A stretch of DNA of 64,000 nt, from the NCBI RefSeq assembly GCF_000203915.1, contig NC_008391.1, positions 2,108,001 through 2,172,000 of the forward strand. Reading direction: 5' to 3'. The notes beneath the pieces were generated by a model that did not search any database, was not told the DNA's origin, and saw only the letters and a list, made by a program, of their open reading frames with translations. Position numbers and translations under genes: made by a program. This DNA is from Burkholderia ambifaria AMMD. Its GTDB lineage: Bacteria > Pseudomonadota > Gammaproteobacteria > Burkholderiales > Burkholderiaceae. Of this stretch, positions 34,444 through 43,772 are shown piece after piece; the stretch's first letter is position 1, and every line of letters starts with the position of its first letter.

Positions 34444-35609
34444 CGCTCGACCAGGTAACGGCAGTACGCGTCGTACTTTGCCTGCAGTGCCGAATGGGAA
34501 AACGCGGCGGCTTTCGCCTGCTGCCGGATGCGCATGTCGACGAGCTGGGCGCGGTCGCGTGCGACCGCCTCGACCGCGCCCACGATCGCGTCGACCGAGC
34601 CGGCCCGGATCAAGTCGCTCGCAGGCAGCACTTCCGGTATGCCGCCCACGCCGGTTCCGAGCACGGGCGTGCCGACTGCCATCGCTTCCAGCATCGCGCG
34701 CGGCATCCCTTCTTGAAGCGACGGCAGCACGAACAGATCGTGTTCGGCGACGATCGCGCAGGCTGTTTCCGACGAGACCTGTCCGCGGAATGCGACGACG
34801 TTGGCGATGCCCAGCGTACGTGCCAGCGCCTCCAGTTCCCCGCGCAACGCACCGTCGCCGACGAGCGTCAGCACGACCGGCACGTTCTTGCGCTTCAGGC
34901 GCGACACGGCTTCGAGCAGCGACACGTGGCCCTTGCTCCGGTTGTGCATCATCGAGACGTTGATCAGCCGCAACGACCCGGATCGCGCGAGCGCGTCGGC
35001 GTCGCGCGCCGCGAAGAGCCCGTTTGGCAGGTAGGCATCGCTGAAGCCGAACGAATCGGCGCGCGGGCGCGCCGGATACTTCGCCTGCAAATAGGTTTCC
35101 GTCACGTATCGCACGCTTTGTGCGCGCCGCGCGGCGAGCGCGGTCGAGCTGCAATGGATCCACTTCGCGACGCGGCGCAACGGATGCGTGGACGCATCCT
35201 TGCTGAAGTAGTCCTCCGGATCGGCGACGATCTCGGCCGAGAACGGCTTTCTCGTGATCCAGCACAGCAGCAGTGCGAGCGTTGCCACATTGCCCGGAAA
35301 GCGGATCATCAGTGTTTGCGCGCTCCGGATGACGCGGAACAGCTGTACCGCCGTACGCGGCAAGCCCGTCAGCCAGCGGCGGCCGCCGCGAACGGCGCCC
35401 AGGTCGACGAACGACGTGCGCGGCCCGGTGACGACCGAGCCGATCGGCCGGGTTTTCGGAAACGCGCGTGCGACGATGCGCACCGCGTCGAAATGCGGCG
35501 CGAACCGGCTCGCGAACTTCTCGTGGCCCATGTGAGGACTGTAGATTTCGTCGCCGACGCGCGAAAAATTACCGTCCATCACGAAGGTGATTGAACTGCT
35601 CGATTTCAT
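34431..35609 (-). CDS. GT4-family glycosyltransferase (EPS operon, distal)
   Basis: A 392-residue retaining glycosyltransferase of the GT-B fold. The C-terminal nucleotide-sugar site shows GDGALRGELEALARTLG, VAFRGQVSSE and the catalytic EX7E motif LQEGMPRAMLEAMAVG, followed by VGGIPEVLP. It would add one sugar to the lipid-linked repeat unit on the cytoplasmic face; donor and acceptor cannot be read from sequence. An AAAGGA ribosome site supports the ATG at 35609, which overlaps the pyruvyl-transferase gene by 41 bases. Confidence 0.87.
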   Translation of the reverse strand: MKSSSSITFVMDGNFSRVGDEIYSPHMGHEKFASRFAPHFDAVRIVARAFPKTRPIGSVVTGPRTSFVDLGAVRGGRRWLTGLPRTAVQLFRVIRSAQTLMIRFPGNVATLALLLCWITRKPFSAEIVADPEDYFSKDASTHPLRRVAKWIHCSSTALAARRAQSVRYVTETYLQAKYPARPRADSFGFSDAYLPNGLFAARDADALARSGSLRLINVSMMHNRSKGHVSLLEAVSRLKRKNVPVVLTLVGDGALRGELEALARTLGIANVVAFRGQVSSETACAIVAEHDLFVLPSLQEGMPRAMLEAMAVGTPVLGTGVGGIPEVLPASDLIRAGSVDAIVGAVEAVARDRAQLVDMRIRQQAKAAAFSHSALQAKYDAYCRYLVERCAA

Positions 35610-36663
35610 GACGGATCCTTTCGACCATCTCGTTGTAGCGCGTCGCGTCTGCCGTGCGCAGCGCCTGCCAGTACGCGCTGTCGTCGTGCGCAAGCTCGCG
35701 AGCGAGCGCGGCGACGCGGTCCGCGCCGAAGTCGCTGGCGTGCACCACGTAGCGCGACAGGCCGAGGTCGTCGTACGCGGCGTGACCTTTGCGCTCGTAC
35801 GCGATGTGAATGCTCGGCACGCCGGCCAGCACGCTTTCGAGGCTGCCGTGCAGCCGGACGGAGACGACCACCGGGCGCTCGCGCGCGACGAGCGTCGCCA
35901 GATCGTCGACCTGCCCGACGCCGAACGTGTCGCGATAGAACGTGTCGTCGCCGTTGCCGCGGCCACTGCTTTGCAGCGCGAACCCCGCGCGCGGCAGCCG
36001 CTTCGCGACGCAACGCAGACGGCTGACGTAGTCGTCGCGATACGGTTTGCCCTTCAGGTCGCGGAACACGAACCGGATCGGGCGCGGGTGTTCGGCACGG
36101 TGCTCCGCGTCCGGCTGGCTGCGCGGTGTCCGGCCGATCTCGAGCACGACCAGATCCCCCGTGCGAATGCCGTGCGGGTGTGCAAGCTCGTCGACGCTCT
36201 GGTCGTCGCGCAGGAACACGACGTCCACGCAACGCCGGACCAACGCCGCCAGCAGGGTGCCCGGCAGCGACTTCAGCGGACCGATGCTCTGCGGCAGATA
36301 GATCGATCGCTTCGAGCGCCGCAACGTGGTGCAGGCCAGCTGGCTGCCGTGCGCGATAAGCGATTTCCAGCCTTCCATGCCGCTGGACGCACGCAGGTAA
36401 CCGCCGCCCACGCCGAAGAACAGCGCCGGCTTCGCGCGGCCGAAGCGGCGCACCGATTCGATGCAGAAACGGGCCAGCGACCAGAGACGGATGTTCGCGT
36501 CGTCGAGATAGCCGCGGAACGATTCGGGATCGAGGCAGACGATCGTGACGACGCCGTCGATGCCGGCGGCGCGGATCGCCTTCAGGCTCAACTTGACCAG
36601 GAGGCCGTCGCCGCTGTTTCGCGAGCTGTACGCGTGCAACAGATAAACGTCAGGCTTGTTCAT
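35569..36663 (-). CDS. Polysaccharide pyruvyl transferase family protein
   Basis: A 364-residue enzyme of the CsaB/WcaK-type pyruvyl-transferase family, which attaches a pyruvate ketal from phosphoenolpyruvate to a sugar of the repeat unit. Family features include the N-terminal SRNSGDGLLV glycine loop, FFGVGGGYL, the IYLPQSIGPLKS segment, the arginine-containing VFLRDDQS and the C-terminal histidine motif VVSVRLHGSLESVLAGVPSI. This predicts an acidic, pyruvylated exopolysaccharide. It overlaps both flanking glycosyltransferase genes. Confidence 0.87.
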   Translation of the reverse strand: MNKPDVYLLHAYSSRNSGDGLLVKLSLKAIRAAGIDGVVTIVCLDPESFRGYLDDANIRLWSLARFCIESVRRFGRAKPALFFGVGGGYLRASSGMEGWKSLIAHGSQLACTTLRRSKRSIYLPQSIGPLKSLPGTLLAALVRRCVDVVFLRDDQSVDELAHPHGIRTGDLVVLEIGRTPRSQPDAEHRAEHPRPIRFVFRDLKGKPYRDDYVSRLRCVAKRLPRAGFALQSSGRGNGDDTFYRDTFGVGQVDDLATLVARERPVVVSVRLHGSLESVLAGVPSIHIAYERKGHAAYDDLGLSRYVVHASDFGADRVAALARELAHDDSAYWQALRTADATRYNEMVERIRHEIEQFNHLRDGR

Positions 36664-37711
36664 AGATCCGCATCAGCGATTTCAGGAAATGTTCCTGCCT
36701 GAAGGTCTGGTCGAATACGTGCCTGGCGTTCTCACCCATGCGCCGGCATTTGTCGACCGTCAGGCGGTTCAGGTTGTCGGCGAGGCATTGCCCGGTGAGC
36801 TCGGTGAGGATGATCCCGTTGTAGCCATGGATCACCTGCTCGGGCAGCGAGCTTTCGCCGGACACGACGAGCACCTTGCCGGCGCGCATCGCCTCGATCG
36901 GCACGAGTGCGAGCCCTTCCCAGCGGGACGGTACGATCACGACGTCCATCGCCTGCATGGCGTTCTTCGTCGCGGCTGCATCGACCCAGCCGTGGTAGAC
37001 GATCCGGTCGTCGCCGGCCTGCTCCGCCGCGACGCCGCCGCGCACCGCCATGCCGTACACGTTGATCTCGATGTCCGGTTTCAACGCCGGCACCGCGTCG
37101 AGCACGACGTCGAAACCCTTCTGGTAATCGAGGCGGCCGAAATAGCCGACGCGTATCGTCGAGCCGCCGGACGGACGGTCGAGGGCGGCCCTCGCCTCGT
37201 CGCCGGCAATGCCGGTGTAGACGAGGTCGACCTTCGACATCGGCAGCCGGTACTTGCGTGCCGCGCGCAACTCGTCCAGCGACATGCAGACGATCCGGTC
37301 GCATCGGGTTGCCAGCACGCGCTCGATCAGCGCATAGCCGAGCCGCGTGACGGAGCCGACGTCCTTCTTCAGGAACGCCCACGCGTGCGGGGTGTACAGG
37401 ACCTTCGCGTGTCGATGCCGGAGCAGCCGCACGTACACGCCGGGGAACGTGCTGTGGCAATGGATCACATCCGGGCCGATGGCCTTGAGCAACGCGCGGA
37501 TCTCGCGCGCGACGCTGGCGATGCGCGCCGGATGCCGGCTCGACCGGTATCCGATCAGCGTCAGTCCTTCGACGCCGGTCGTGCCGGTCATCTTGTCGGG
37601 ATCGCAAATGAGCAGGACTTCATTGCCCATCGCGATCTGCTCGCGCGCCAGCGCGCCGACGTAGGTGGCGATACCGCCCACCCAGGTTTCCACGACGTGA
37701 ACGATCTTCAT
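36650..37711 (-). CDS. GT4-family glycosyltransferase (EPS operon, proximal)
   Basis: A 353-residue GT-B glycosyltransferase. The N-terminal acceptor domain begins MKIVHVVETWVGGIATYVG, a common GT4 opening. The donor site has VGYFGRLDYQKGFD and the EX7E motif WEGLALVPIEAMRAGK, followed by GESSLPEQVIHGYNG. It probably transfers a second or third sugar during repeat-unit assembly. Its ATG overlaps the stop of the tyrosine-kinase gene by four bases (ATGA). Confidence 0.9.
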   Translation of the reverse strand: MKIVHVVETWVGGIATYVGALAREQIAMGNEVLLICDPDKMTGTTGVEGLTLIGYRSSRHPARIASVAREIRALLKAIGPDVIHCHSTFPGVYVRLLRHRHAKVLYTPHAWAFLKKDVGSVTRLGYALIERVLATRCDRIVCMSLDELRAARKYRLPMSKVDLVYTGIAGDEARAALDRPSGGSTIRVGYFGRLDYQKGFDVVLDAVPALKPDIEINVYGMAVRGGVAAEQAGDDRIVYHGWVDAAATKNAMQAMDVVIVPSRWEGLALVPIEAMRAGKVLVVSGESSLPEQVIHGYNGIILTELTGQCLADNLNRLTVDKCRRMGENARHVFDQTFRQEHFLKSLMRIYEQA

Positions 37712-39960
37712 GACGCCTCCCGCTCGCGCGTTGCGGACGCGTCGTTCGCTTCGGGCGCTTCATACGGCGCATAGCGATACGCGCCGTATCGGGTGCGATA
37801 GCCGAATGCGCGCGTGTCGATGCCGTTGAAGAGGACACCGAGCAAGCCCGACGAAATCCTGTTCAGCTGCTTCGCCGATTCGGCGATCTCGTCGATCGTC
37901 GTTTGTCTCGCGCGGGTCACGAGGAAGATCGTCGCGCAGTGCGGCGCCAGAATGCTGGCGTCCGCCACCGCGAGCACCGGCGGCGTGTCGATGATCACGA
38001 CGTCGTAGGTGGCGCTCATCTCGTCGAGCAACGGGGTCGTCGATTCACCCAGCAGCAGCTCCGAGGTGGATTGCGAAGCGGCGCCCGTCGGGATGAAGTC
38101 CAACCCTTTCGAGACGCCGCGCCGCGTGGCGTCCTGCAACGAGGCGCGTCCTGTCAGCAGGTCCGATAGCCCGGGTGCGCTCCGCACGCCGAACGAATCG
38201 TGCAGGTGACCGCGCCGCATGTCCGCATCGATCAGCAGCACGCGATGGCCGGCGGCGGCCATCACGGCCGCCAGATTGGCCGACACGAAGGACTTGCCGA
38301 CACCGGGGCTCGGCCCTGTCAGCAGCACCCGGTTGTTGTTTGCGTCGAGCAAGGTGAGGCCGACGGCCGTGCGCAGGCTTTTCAGGCTCTCGACGGCGGG
38401 GTCGAAGGGGTTCTCGTTGGCCAGCAACGACGGGATGGTCCCGCGCCGCGCGGCCGATGCGGCTGCGCCCCGTTGCATCGGCGAATCGGGGATCGTGCCG
38501 TAGACGCTCAATCCGGTGCGGCGCTCGATGTCGGCCGCGTCCTTCACGCCGCCGAACAGCGCCTCACGCGCGACCGCCGCCGCGACGCCCAGCATCACGC
38601 CGAGAATGGCGGACAGCGCGACAATCAATGCCTTGCGCGGCTCGACCGGCTCTTCCGGGACGGCTGCGTTGTCCACTTCGCGAACGTTGCCGACCTTGCC
38701 GGCCGACACCAGCCTGAGCTGCTGGATATTGTTCAGCACCCCGACATACATTTCGTTGCCGACTTCGACGTCGCGACGAAGCCGGAGCTCGTCCTGTTCG
38801 ATATCGGGGAACGCGCGCAGACGCGCCGACAGCCCGTCGATCTTCCGTTTCGCGCCATCGATCTGACGATCCAGCGCCTGCATCTCGGGATGGCCGGCCG
38901 CGAACCGGGTCGACGCCTCCGCGCGCTTCTGCTGCAACGCCAGCAGCGTCGCCTGGGTTGCGATGCTGTCCTGCAGGTAGGCCTGCGCCTCGATGCCGAG
39001 GTCGAACGTGCCGCGCTTGCGCCGCATCGCGTTGTATTTCGCTTCGGCCTGTTCCAGGTTCTGTTTCAGTTGCGGCGCGACGTTCTCGAGGAACGCGAGG
39101 GACTTCTCCGCCTCGGCCGATTTCCGCTTGACGTTCTGCGCGACGTACGCCGAGCCGATCGTATTCAGAATGTTCGCCACTGTGTCGGGGTCTTCGCCCT
39201 TCAGCGACACGTTGATGACGTTGCTCTGCTTGCGAATCTCCGACACGGCCAGGTGTTTCTGCAACCGCTGCAGCGTCTTCAGTTCGGAATGACGTTCGAC
39301 CTGGAACACCGCGCCCGGCCGCGCGTGGAGTGCATCGACGCGGATCCGGAACGTGCCGCCGGCCTGCGTCGATTCGACGAGCTGCCCGAGCGCGCCTTCG
39401 ATCGGCCGGTCGAGATCGCCGTTTTCCAGCCGGAAGCGGCCGTCGGGCAGTGCCGTCAGTTCGAACCGGTCGCCCTCGAAGGTTTTCGGAACGTCGAACG
39501 TGCCGATCTCGATCGACTCGGTGCCCCAGCCGTATCCGCCGAACCCGAACAAACCTGGCCGGGACAGGCCGTGTGCGCGCGCGGCGATCGCCTCGCCGAT
39601 CAGCGGGAAGCGCTTCGGCGTCGCGTCGATATACAGGCGCAGGGTCTTGACGGCATGGCCGACCACCATTCTCGACTGGAGGATCTCGATCTCGGCCGCC
39701 GCCTGGATCTTGCCGTCGAAAAGCGACGACACGCTACCGAGCAGGGAGTCGGACCCGCCCGTGCTGTCTTCGACCTGAATCAGCAGATTCGACGCGTAGA
39801 TCGGGCGCGCGAGCAACGCATACGCCGCGCCCGCGGCAAACACGACCGCCGCGATGCCGGCCACCAGCCAGCGGTTCGTCAGCAGCAGATCGACATACCG
39901 CACGAGTTCCGGCTCGTCGCCCAGGTCCGCTTCGGGTAACGGGTTCGGTGCTTTGTTCAT
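37708..39960 (-). CDS. Wzc/BceF-like polysaccharide co-polymerase tyrosine autokinase
   Basis: A 750-residue bacterial tyrosine kinase controlling chain length and export. The N-terminal Wzz-type domain is bounded by transmembrane helices (WLVAGIAAVVFAAGAAYALL; ALIVALSAILGVMLGVAAAV) with a long periplasmic coiled-coil region between. The cytosolic kinase domain has Walker A GPSPGVGKSFVSANLA, Walker A' VLLIDADMRRG and Walker B DVVIIDTPP. A tyrosine cluster (GYRTRYGAYRYAPY) near the C-terminus is the expected autophosphorylation site. A Wzb-like phosphatase is encoded 25 bp upstream. An ATG five codons earlier (39975) is an alternative start; GGAA spacing favours 39960. Confidence 0.92.
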   Translation of the reverse strand: MNKAPNPLPEADLGDEPELVRYVDLLLTNRWLVAGIAAVVFAAGAAYALLARPIYASNLLIQVEDSTGGSDSLLGSVSSLFDGKIQAAAEIEILQSRMVVGHAVKTLRLYIDATPKRFPLIGEAIAARAHGLSRPGLFGFGGYGWGTESIEIGTFDVPKTFEGDRFELTALPDGRFRLENGDLDRPIEGALGQLVESTQAGGTFRIRVDALHARPGAVFQVERHSELKTLQRLQKHLAVSEIRKQSNVINVSLKGEDPDTVANILNTIGSAYVAQNVKRKSAEAEKSLAFLENVAPQLKQNLEQAEAKYNAMRRKRGTFDLGIEAQAYLQDSIATQATLLALQQKRAEASTRFAAGHPEMQALDRQIDGAKRKIDGLSARLRAFPDIEQDELRLRRDVEVGNEMYVGVLNNIQQLRLVSAGKVGNVREVDNAAVPEEPVEPRKALIVALSAILGVMLGVAAAVAREALFGGVKDAADIERRTGLSVYGTIPDSPMQRGAAASAARRGTIPSLLANENPFDPAVESLKSLRTAVGLTLLDANNNRVLLTGPSPGVGKSFVSANLAAVMAAAGHRVLLIDADMRRGHLHDSFGVRSAPGLSDLLTGRASLQDATRRGVSKGLDFIPTGAASQSTSELLLGESTTPLLDEMSATYDVVIIDTPPVLAVADASILAPHCATIFLVTRARQTTIDEIAESAKQLNRISSGLLGVLFNGIDTRAFGYRTRYGAYRYAPYEAPEANDASATREREAS

Positions 39961-39985
39961 GGAAATTCCGTTCATCGTTCGATGC

Positions 39986-40423
39986 TCATCCCAAGGCCTG
40001 GATCTTCGGCACCCACGCGTTCACGCCTCGTTCGATCAGGGAATAGGCATGCCTGAACGCATCGATCGGCTTCAGGTACGGATCCGGCACATCGATGCCG
40101 TCCCGTCCGTCGAGCCGGAACACGCGCCCCAGCGAAAATGGATGGCGCTCGACGATCTCGCGATGCTGGCCTGCTTCCATCGTCAGCACGATGTCCGCAC
40201 GACGAATCAGTGCCGCGGTGAGCTGCTGCGCGCGATGCGCGGAAATGTCGATCCCGGCTTCGGCCGACACGGATGACGCGAGCGCGTGCGCCGGGGCGCC
40301 GACGAGTGCCGACGTGCCGGCGGAGATCACCTCGATACCCGGCAGTCGCGACCGCAGCAGACCCTCGCCGATAGGGCTGCGGCAAATGTTTCCGGTGCAG
40401 ACGACGAGAATGGTTCGAATCAT
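39986..40423 (-). CDS. Low-molecular-weight protein-tyrosine phosphatase (Wzb/BceD-like)
   Basis: A 145-residue phosphatase that removes phosphate from the Wzc-type kinase. The P-loop VCTGNICRSP holds the nucleophilic Cys and the phosphate-binding Arg, and the general-acid aspartate is in VPDPY near residue 114. A strong GGAGG ribosome site supports the ATG at 40423. It sits between the outer-membrane exporter and its kinase substrate, as in other Wzx/Wzy capsule and EPS operons. Confidence 0.93.
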   Translation of the reverse strand: MIRTILVVCTGNICRSPIGEGLLRSRLPGIEVISAGTSALVGAPAHALASSVSAEAGIDISAHRAQQLTAALIRRADIVLTMEAGQHREIVERHPFSLGRVFRLDGRDGIDVPDPYLKPIDAFRHAYSLIERGVNAWVPKIQALG

Positions 40424-40470
40424 TTTTCCTCCGGCTTTTCTGTTGTGGATGCCGTATCGATGGCTTTCGG

Positions 40471-41667
40471 TCATTTCGTGACGATCGCGCCCGTCAACCC
40501 GGCATTGATCGCCGGCAACAGCAGATTCAGCACGCGGCTGAACCGGACGAGGCTGTTGCTGTCCACGTAGACGACATCCTTCGGCTGAAGGTCGAACTGA
40601 TTGGCGAGCACCATCGCGACGGGCGAGCGCGCGTCGAGGTGGAACACGCGCGGCGCATCGCTCGACGCGCCGCGGATCACATAGAGTTGCGCGGCGTCGG
40701 CGCTCGCGCTGTTGAAGCTGCCGGCTTGCGACAGCGCGTCGCTGAGCGTCAGCCGGCCGGTGCGCAACGGCAGCGCGGTGACCGGACGGGCCACTTCGCC
40801 CATCACGTAGACGCCGTTCTCCTCGCGCGGCAGCACGCGCAACAGATCGCCGTCGCGCAGCAGCAGGCCGGCGGGATTCGTGCCGCGCGCCAGCATGCCG
40901 GGCAGGTCGAGCGGATACGACACGCCGCCGCGCACAAGCACGAGGCGGCTCTGATCGGCCGCCGGCAGGAAGCCGCCCGCGCGGCCGACCGCTTCGTACA
41001 GCGTCATCGGCACGTCGTTGACCGGCACGGTGCCGGGCGTGCGCACCTCGCCGTCGACATGCACATGCTTCGCGCGGAACGATGCGACGCGCACCGTGAC
41101 CTTCGGCGCGACGAAGTAGCGCGCGAGCGCGGCCGAGATCGCGCGGCGTGCACCGTCGACGGTCAGGCCGGCGACCGGCACGTTGCCGGCATAGGGCACC
41201 TGCACGTTGCCCGCGTCGTCGATCACGAACCCTTGCGGTGGATCGGACGGCCGCACGTTGGTCTGCTGCAACGGCCCTTGCGCGATGGTCAGCTCCGGGT
41301 GGTCCCAGACGGTCACCTGCAGCACGTCGCCCGCGCCGAGCGTGTAGGCGGCGGGGCGGCCGAGCAGCGCATCGACCTGGTTCCCGGCGGCCGCGTGCGC
41401 GTCGGCCTTCAACTGGCGGATCAGCGTCGCGTCGATTTCGGCGATCGGTACCGGCGGCGTCGCGGCAGGTGCCGGCGCGTGGCCGTTCGAACCCGGCAGG
41501 CCGGTTGTTGCAGGCATCTTCATCCCGGGCGCGAGCGCACAGCCCGACAACACCGCGCAGCACAGCACGCCGACGCATGCGCGCACGGTGCCACGCGCAG
41601 GCGATGGGGCGTTCGCGGACGTACGATGGCGGCGACCGCCGAAGGATCGGAACAGAGATAACTTCAA
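40471..41667 (-). CDS. Wza/BceE-like outer-membrane polysaccharide export lipoprotein
   Basis: A 398-residue lipoprotein forming the outer-membrane export channel. The signal peptide ends in a lipobox (AVLSGC-AL). The polysaccharide-export (PES) domain has [19 protein letters not shown], then SLBB repeats are visible at [28 protein letters not shown] and [15 protein letters not shown] with [11 protein letters not shown]. The C-terminal helix ([14 protein letters not shown]) would form the membrane barrel. It is second in the operon, 51 bp after the initiating transferase gene. Confidence 0.92.
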   Translation of the reverse strand: MKLSLFRSFGGRRHRTSANAPSPARGTVRACVGVLCCAVLSGCALAPGMKMPATTGLPGSNGHAPAPAATPPVPIAEIDATLIRQLKADAHAAAGNQVDALLGRPAAYTLGAGDVLQVTVWDHPELTIAQGPLQQTNVRPSDPPQGFVIDDAGNVQVPYAGNVPVAGLTVDGARRAISAALARYFVAPKVTVRVASFRAKHVHVDGEVRTPGTVPVNDVPMTLYEAVGRAGGFLPAADQSRLVLVRGGVSYPLDLPGMLARGTNPAGLLLRDGDLLRVLPREENGVYVMGEVARPVTALPLRTGRLTLSDALSQAGSFNSASADAAQLYVIRGASSDAPRVFHLDARSPVAMVLANQFDLQPKDVVYVDSNSLVRFSRVLNLLLPAINAGLTGAIVTK

Positions 41668-41718
41668 GGTTGAGCCTATTCGGACGTGTGAAGCGGGTGG
41701 ACGATCTGCATGCGGTGC

Positions 41719-43125
41719 TCAGTACGCGTTCTGATGGCCGAAGCCGCGCAACACCGTCGCACCGATGATTCGCAGGTCCAGCGCGAACGACCAGTTGCGC
41801 AGGTAGTAGAGGTCGTACTCGACGCGGGACTGCATGCTTTCGAGCCGTTCGGTCGCGCCGCGCAGCCCGTTGACTTGCGCCCAGCCGGTGATGCCGGGCT
41901 TGATCCGGTATCGGTGGATGTACCCGTCGACGAGCGTGCGGTACTGCGCGTCATGCTCCACCGCATGCGGGCGCGGGCCGACCACCGACATGTCGCCGAA
42001 CAGCACGTTGACGAACTGCGGCAGCTCGTCGAGGCTCGTGCGCCGCAGGAACGCGCCGACCTTCGTCACGCGCGGGTCGTTGCGCGTGGCCTGCGCGACG
42101 GTGCCGGCTGGTTCGGCATGCACGCGCATCGTGCGGAACTTGTAGATGTCGAAGGTCTGGCCATCCGCGCCGCGCCGCTTCTGCGTGAACAGCACGGGCC
42201 CCGGCGACGTCAGCTTGATGGCCGCGGCGACGACGAGCAGCAGCGGCATCAGCACGACCAGCACGACGGCCGCAAAAGCGCGGTCGAAGATCGCCTTCGC
42301 GAGCCGTGCACCGCGCGACAGCGGCGGTGCGGCCAGCGAGATCGCCGGTTCGCCGAGGATGTCCTCGACACGGCTGCCGAACAGCGCATGCTTGCTGACG
42401 TCCGGCATCAGGCGCAGTTCGACGAAATCGTGGCGGAATTCGTTGATCACGCGGGTGATCGTGGCGTCGTCGTCAAGCGGCAGCGCGATCCAGATCTCGT
42501 CCACGCGTTCGGTGCGGGCAAGGGCCGAGAACGACGCAAGATCGGTGGCGACGAACGCGCCTTCGCCGAACGTGGCCGCGTGCTCGGTGGTGCGATACGC
42601 GCCGACGAACTGGTAGCGCGACGCGCCGGCCGTGTCGATCGAGTCGGCGACGCGTTCGAGCCATTCGCCGCCGCCGACGATCGCGACGCGCGACGGCGTG
42701 CACGGCACATGCAGGCTGCGGTGGCGTGCGACGCTCAGGCCGACCCGGAACACGGCGAGCGCGATCGCGACACCGAGCGTCCAGTAGAAGAACCACGCCA
42801 GCAGCGTCATCGTGACGGGCGTCAGCGCGATCATCTTCAGTAGAACGAATCCTTGGACGACGAGCCAAAGGGCGAGTGTGCGCAGCGCGTACCGCGTGCC
42901 CGGACGCGTTCGGCCCTCGAGGCCGATGCCGGCGAGCCGCAACATGAACGCCGCGAGCAGTGCGCTGACGCCGATCAGGATCCATTCGATTCGGAATGCG
43001 CCGAGAGTCCACATTGAACCTCTGTGCGTGATCCCCGCGATGACGATGATAAGGAGGACATCGACGGCGCATATGGCTCTTGTTGCGCGACCTTTTTCCC
43101 GCTTGCGTTTCATACCTATGTTCAT
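41719..43125 (-). CDS. Undecaprenyl-phosphate sugar phosphotransferase (WcaJ/BceB-like)
   Basis: A 468-residue initiating transferase that loads the first sugar-1-phosphate, usually glucose, on undecaprenyl phosphate. Four N-terminal membrane helices (for example VDVLLIIVIAGITH, IEWILIGVSALLAAFML) precede a CoA-binding-like domain (VAIVGGGEWLERVAD). A further membrane segment (AFAAVVLVVLMPLLLVVAAAI) leads into the catalytic domain with VLFTQKRRGADGQTFDIYKF, TSLDELPQFVNVLFGDM, SVVGPRP and KPGITGWAQVNGLRG. It is the first gene of the operon. Starts at 43125 or 43113 are possible; neither has a strong ribosome site. Confidence 0.92.
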   Translation of the reverse strand: MNIGMKRKREKGRATRAICAVDVLLIIVIAGITHRGSMWTLGAFRIEWILIGVSALLAAFMLRLAGIGLEGRTRPGTRYALRTLALWLVVQGFVLLKMIALTPVTMTLLAWFFYWTLGVAIALAVFRVGLSVARHRSLHVPCTPSRVAIVGGGEWLERVADSIDTAGASRYQFVGAYRTTEHAATFGEGAFVATDLASFSALARTERVDEIWIALPLDDDATITRVINEFRHDFVELRLMPDVSKHALFGSRVEDILGEPAISLAAPPLSRGARLAKAIFDRAFAAVVLVVLMPLLLVVAAAIKLTSPGPVLFTQKRRGADGQTFDIYKFRTMRVHAEPAGTVAQATRNDPRVTKVGAFLRRTSLDELPQFVNVLFGDMSVVGPRPHAVEHDAQYRTLVDGYIHRYRIKPGITGWAQVNGLRGATERLESMQSRVEYDLYYLRNWSFALDLRIIGATVLRGFGHQNAY

Positions 43126-43772
43126 TCAGCTTGATGCACGGTCAATCCGGTGTGCGGCATGGACTGATCGCTGACGTGTCGGGGCGAACCAGATCTGACA
43201 TCGATAATTAAAAATGACAGTTGGCAAGGAAGAAACCGAGTTTATGGGGGGGGGCATCTCGGAACCATCAGACAACGTGTCGTCCACCGAAGAAAAGCGG
43301 TAGGACGAGTACTAATTTCGTTGATAATGCCGCGGCGGGAAACAACGAAACGTTGTCGGGGAAAGGGCGGGAGAGCAGGCGCGGTCGATGTAGGGCCGCT
43401 CCGATGAAGATCGGTGCCTCTACGCTTCTAATACGAGCGTTTCATCCGACACGAAGTACTGAAAGGGGGTGATGCTGATTGCCGCGACTGATCTTCCACG
43501 CGACAACGTGCAACCACTCTAGCCGAGTTTGGCTGCTATCAGGTGCGGGTTAGGTGGGTTTTCATCGGCGCAGGCTGTCAGCCGATGCTGTGCTTGCGCG
43601 CAGCCGCCCAATGATTTCGGGGCAACCGCGCTGGCTGGTCAAATCGTCGCTTGGTTGCAGATGTGTCAGAAACCGTGTCGGTCGAACGCTTCTGCTCGTC
43701 GGCTGCGCGTCGCACGACGATGTCGTTCGCGTCGCGCGACGTGCGTTCGAACTCGTGCGCGGAACACGGTCG
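43126..43772. promoter_or_regulatory. EPS operon upstream region
   Basis: This 647-bp gap must hold the EPS promoter, reading minus. It is less GC-rich than flanking genes. Visible elements are a run of nine G's (43246-43254), a possible minus-strand -35 (TTGCCA, 43220-43225) without a good -10 partner, and an inverted repeat CATCGGC/GCCGATG (43563-43569, 43581-43587). No gene is convincing. Confidence 0.5.
43246..43254. repeat. Poly-G tract (G9) upstream of the EPS operon
   Basis: Nine consecutive G's lie about 120 bp before the first gene of the polysaccharide operon. Homopolymer tracts of this length can change length by slipped-strand mispairing. Confidence 0.7.

Noticed and set aside
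43221..43472. Small gene upstream of the EPS operon
   Set aside because: The 83-residue frame crosses the G9 tract, lacks a ribosome site and motif, and has non-coding composition.
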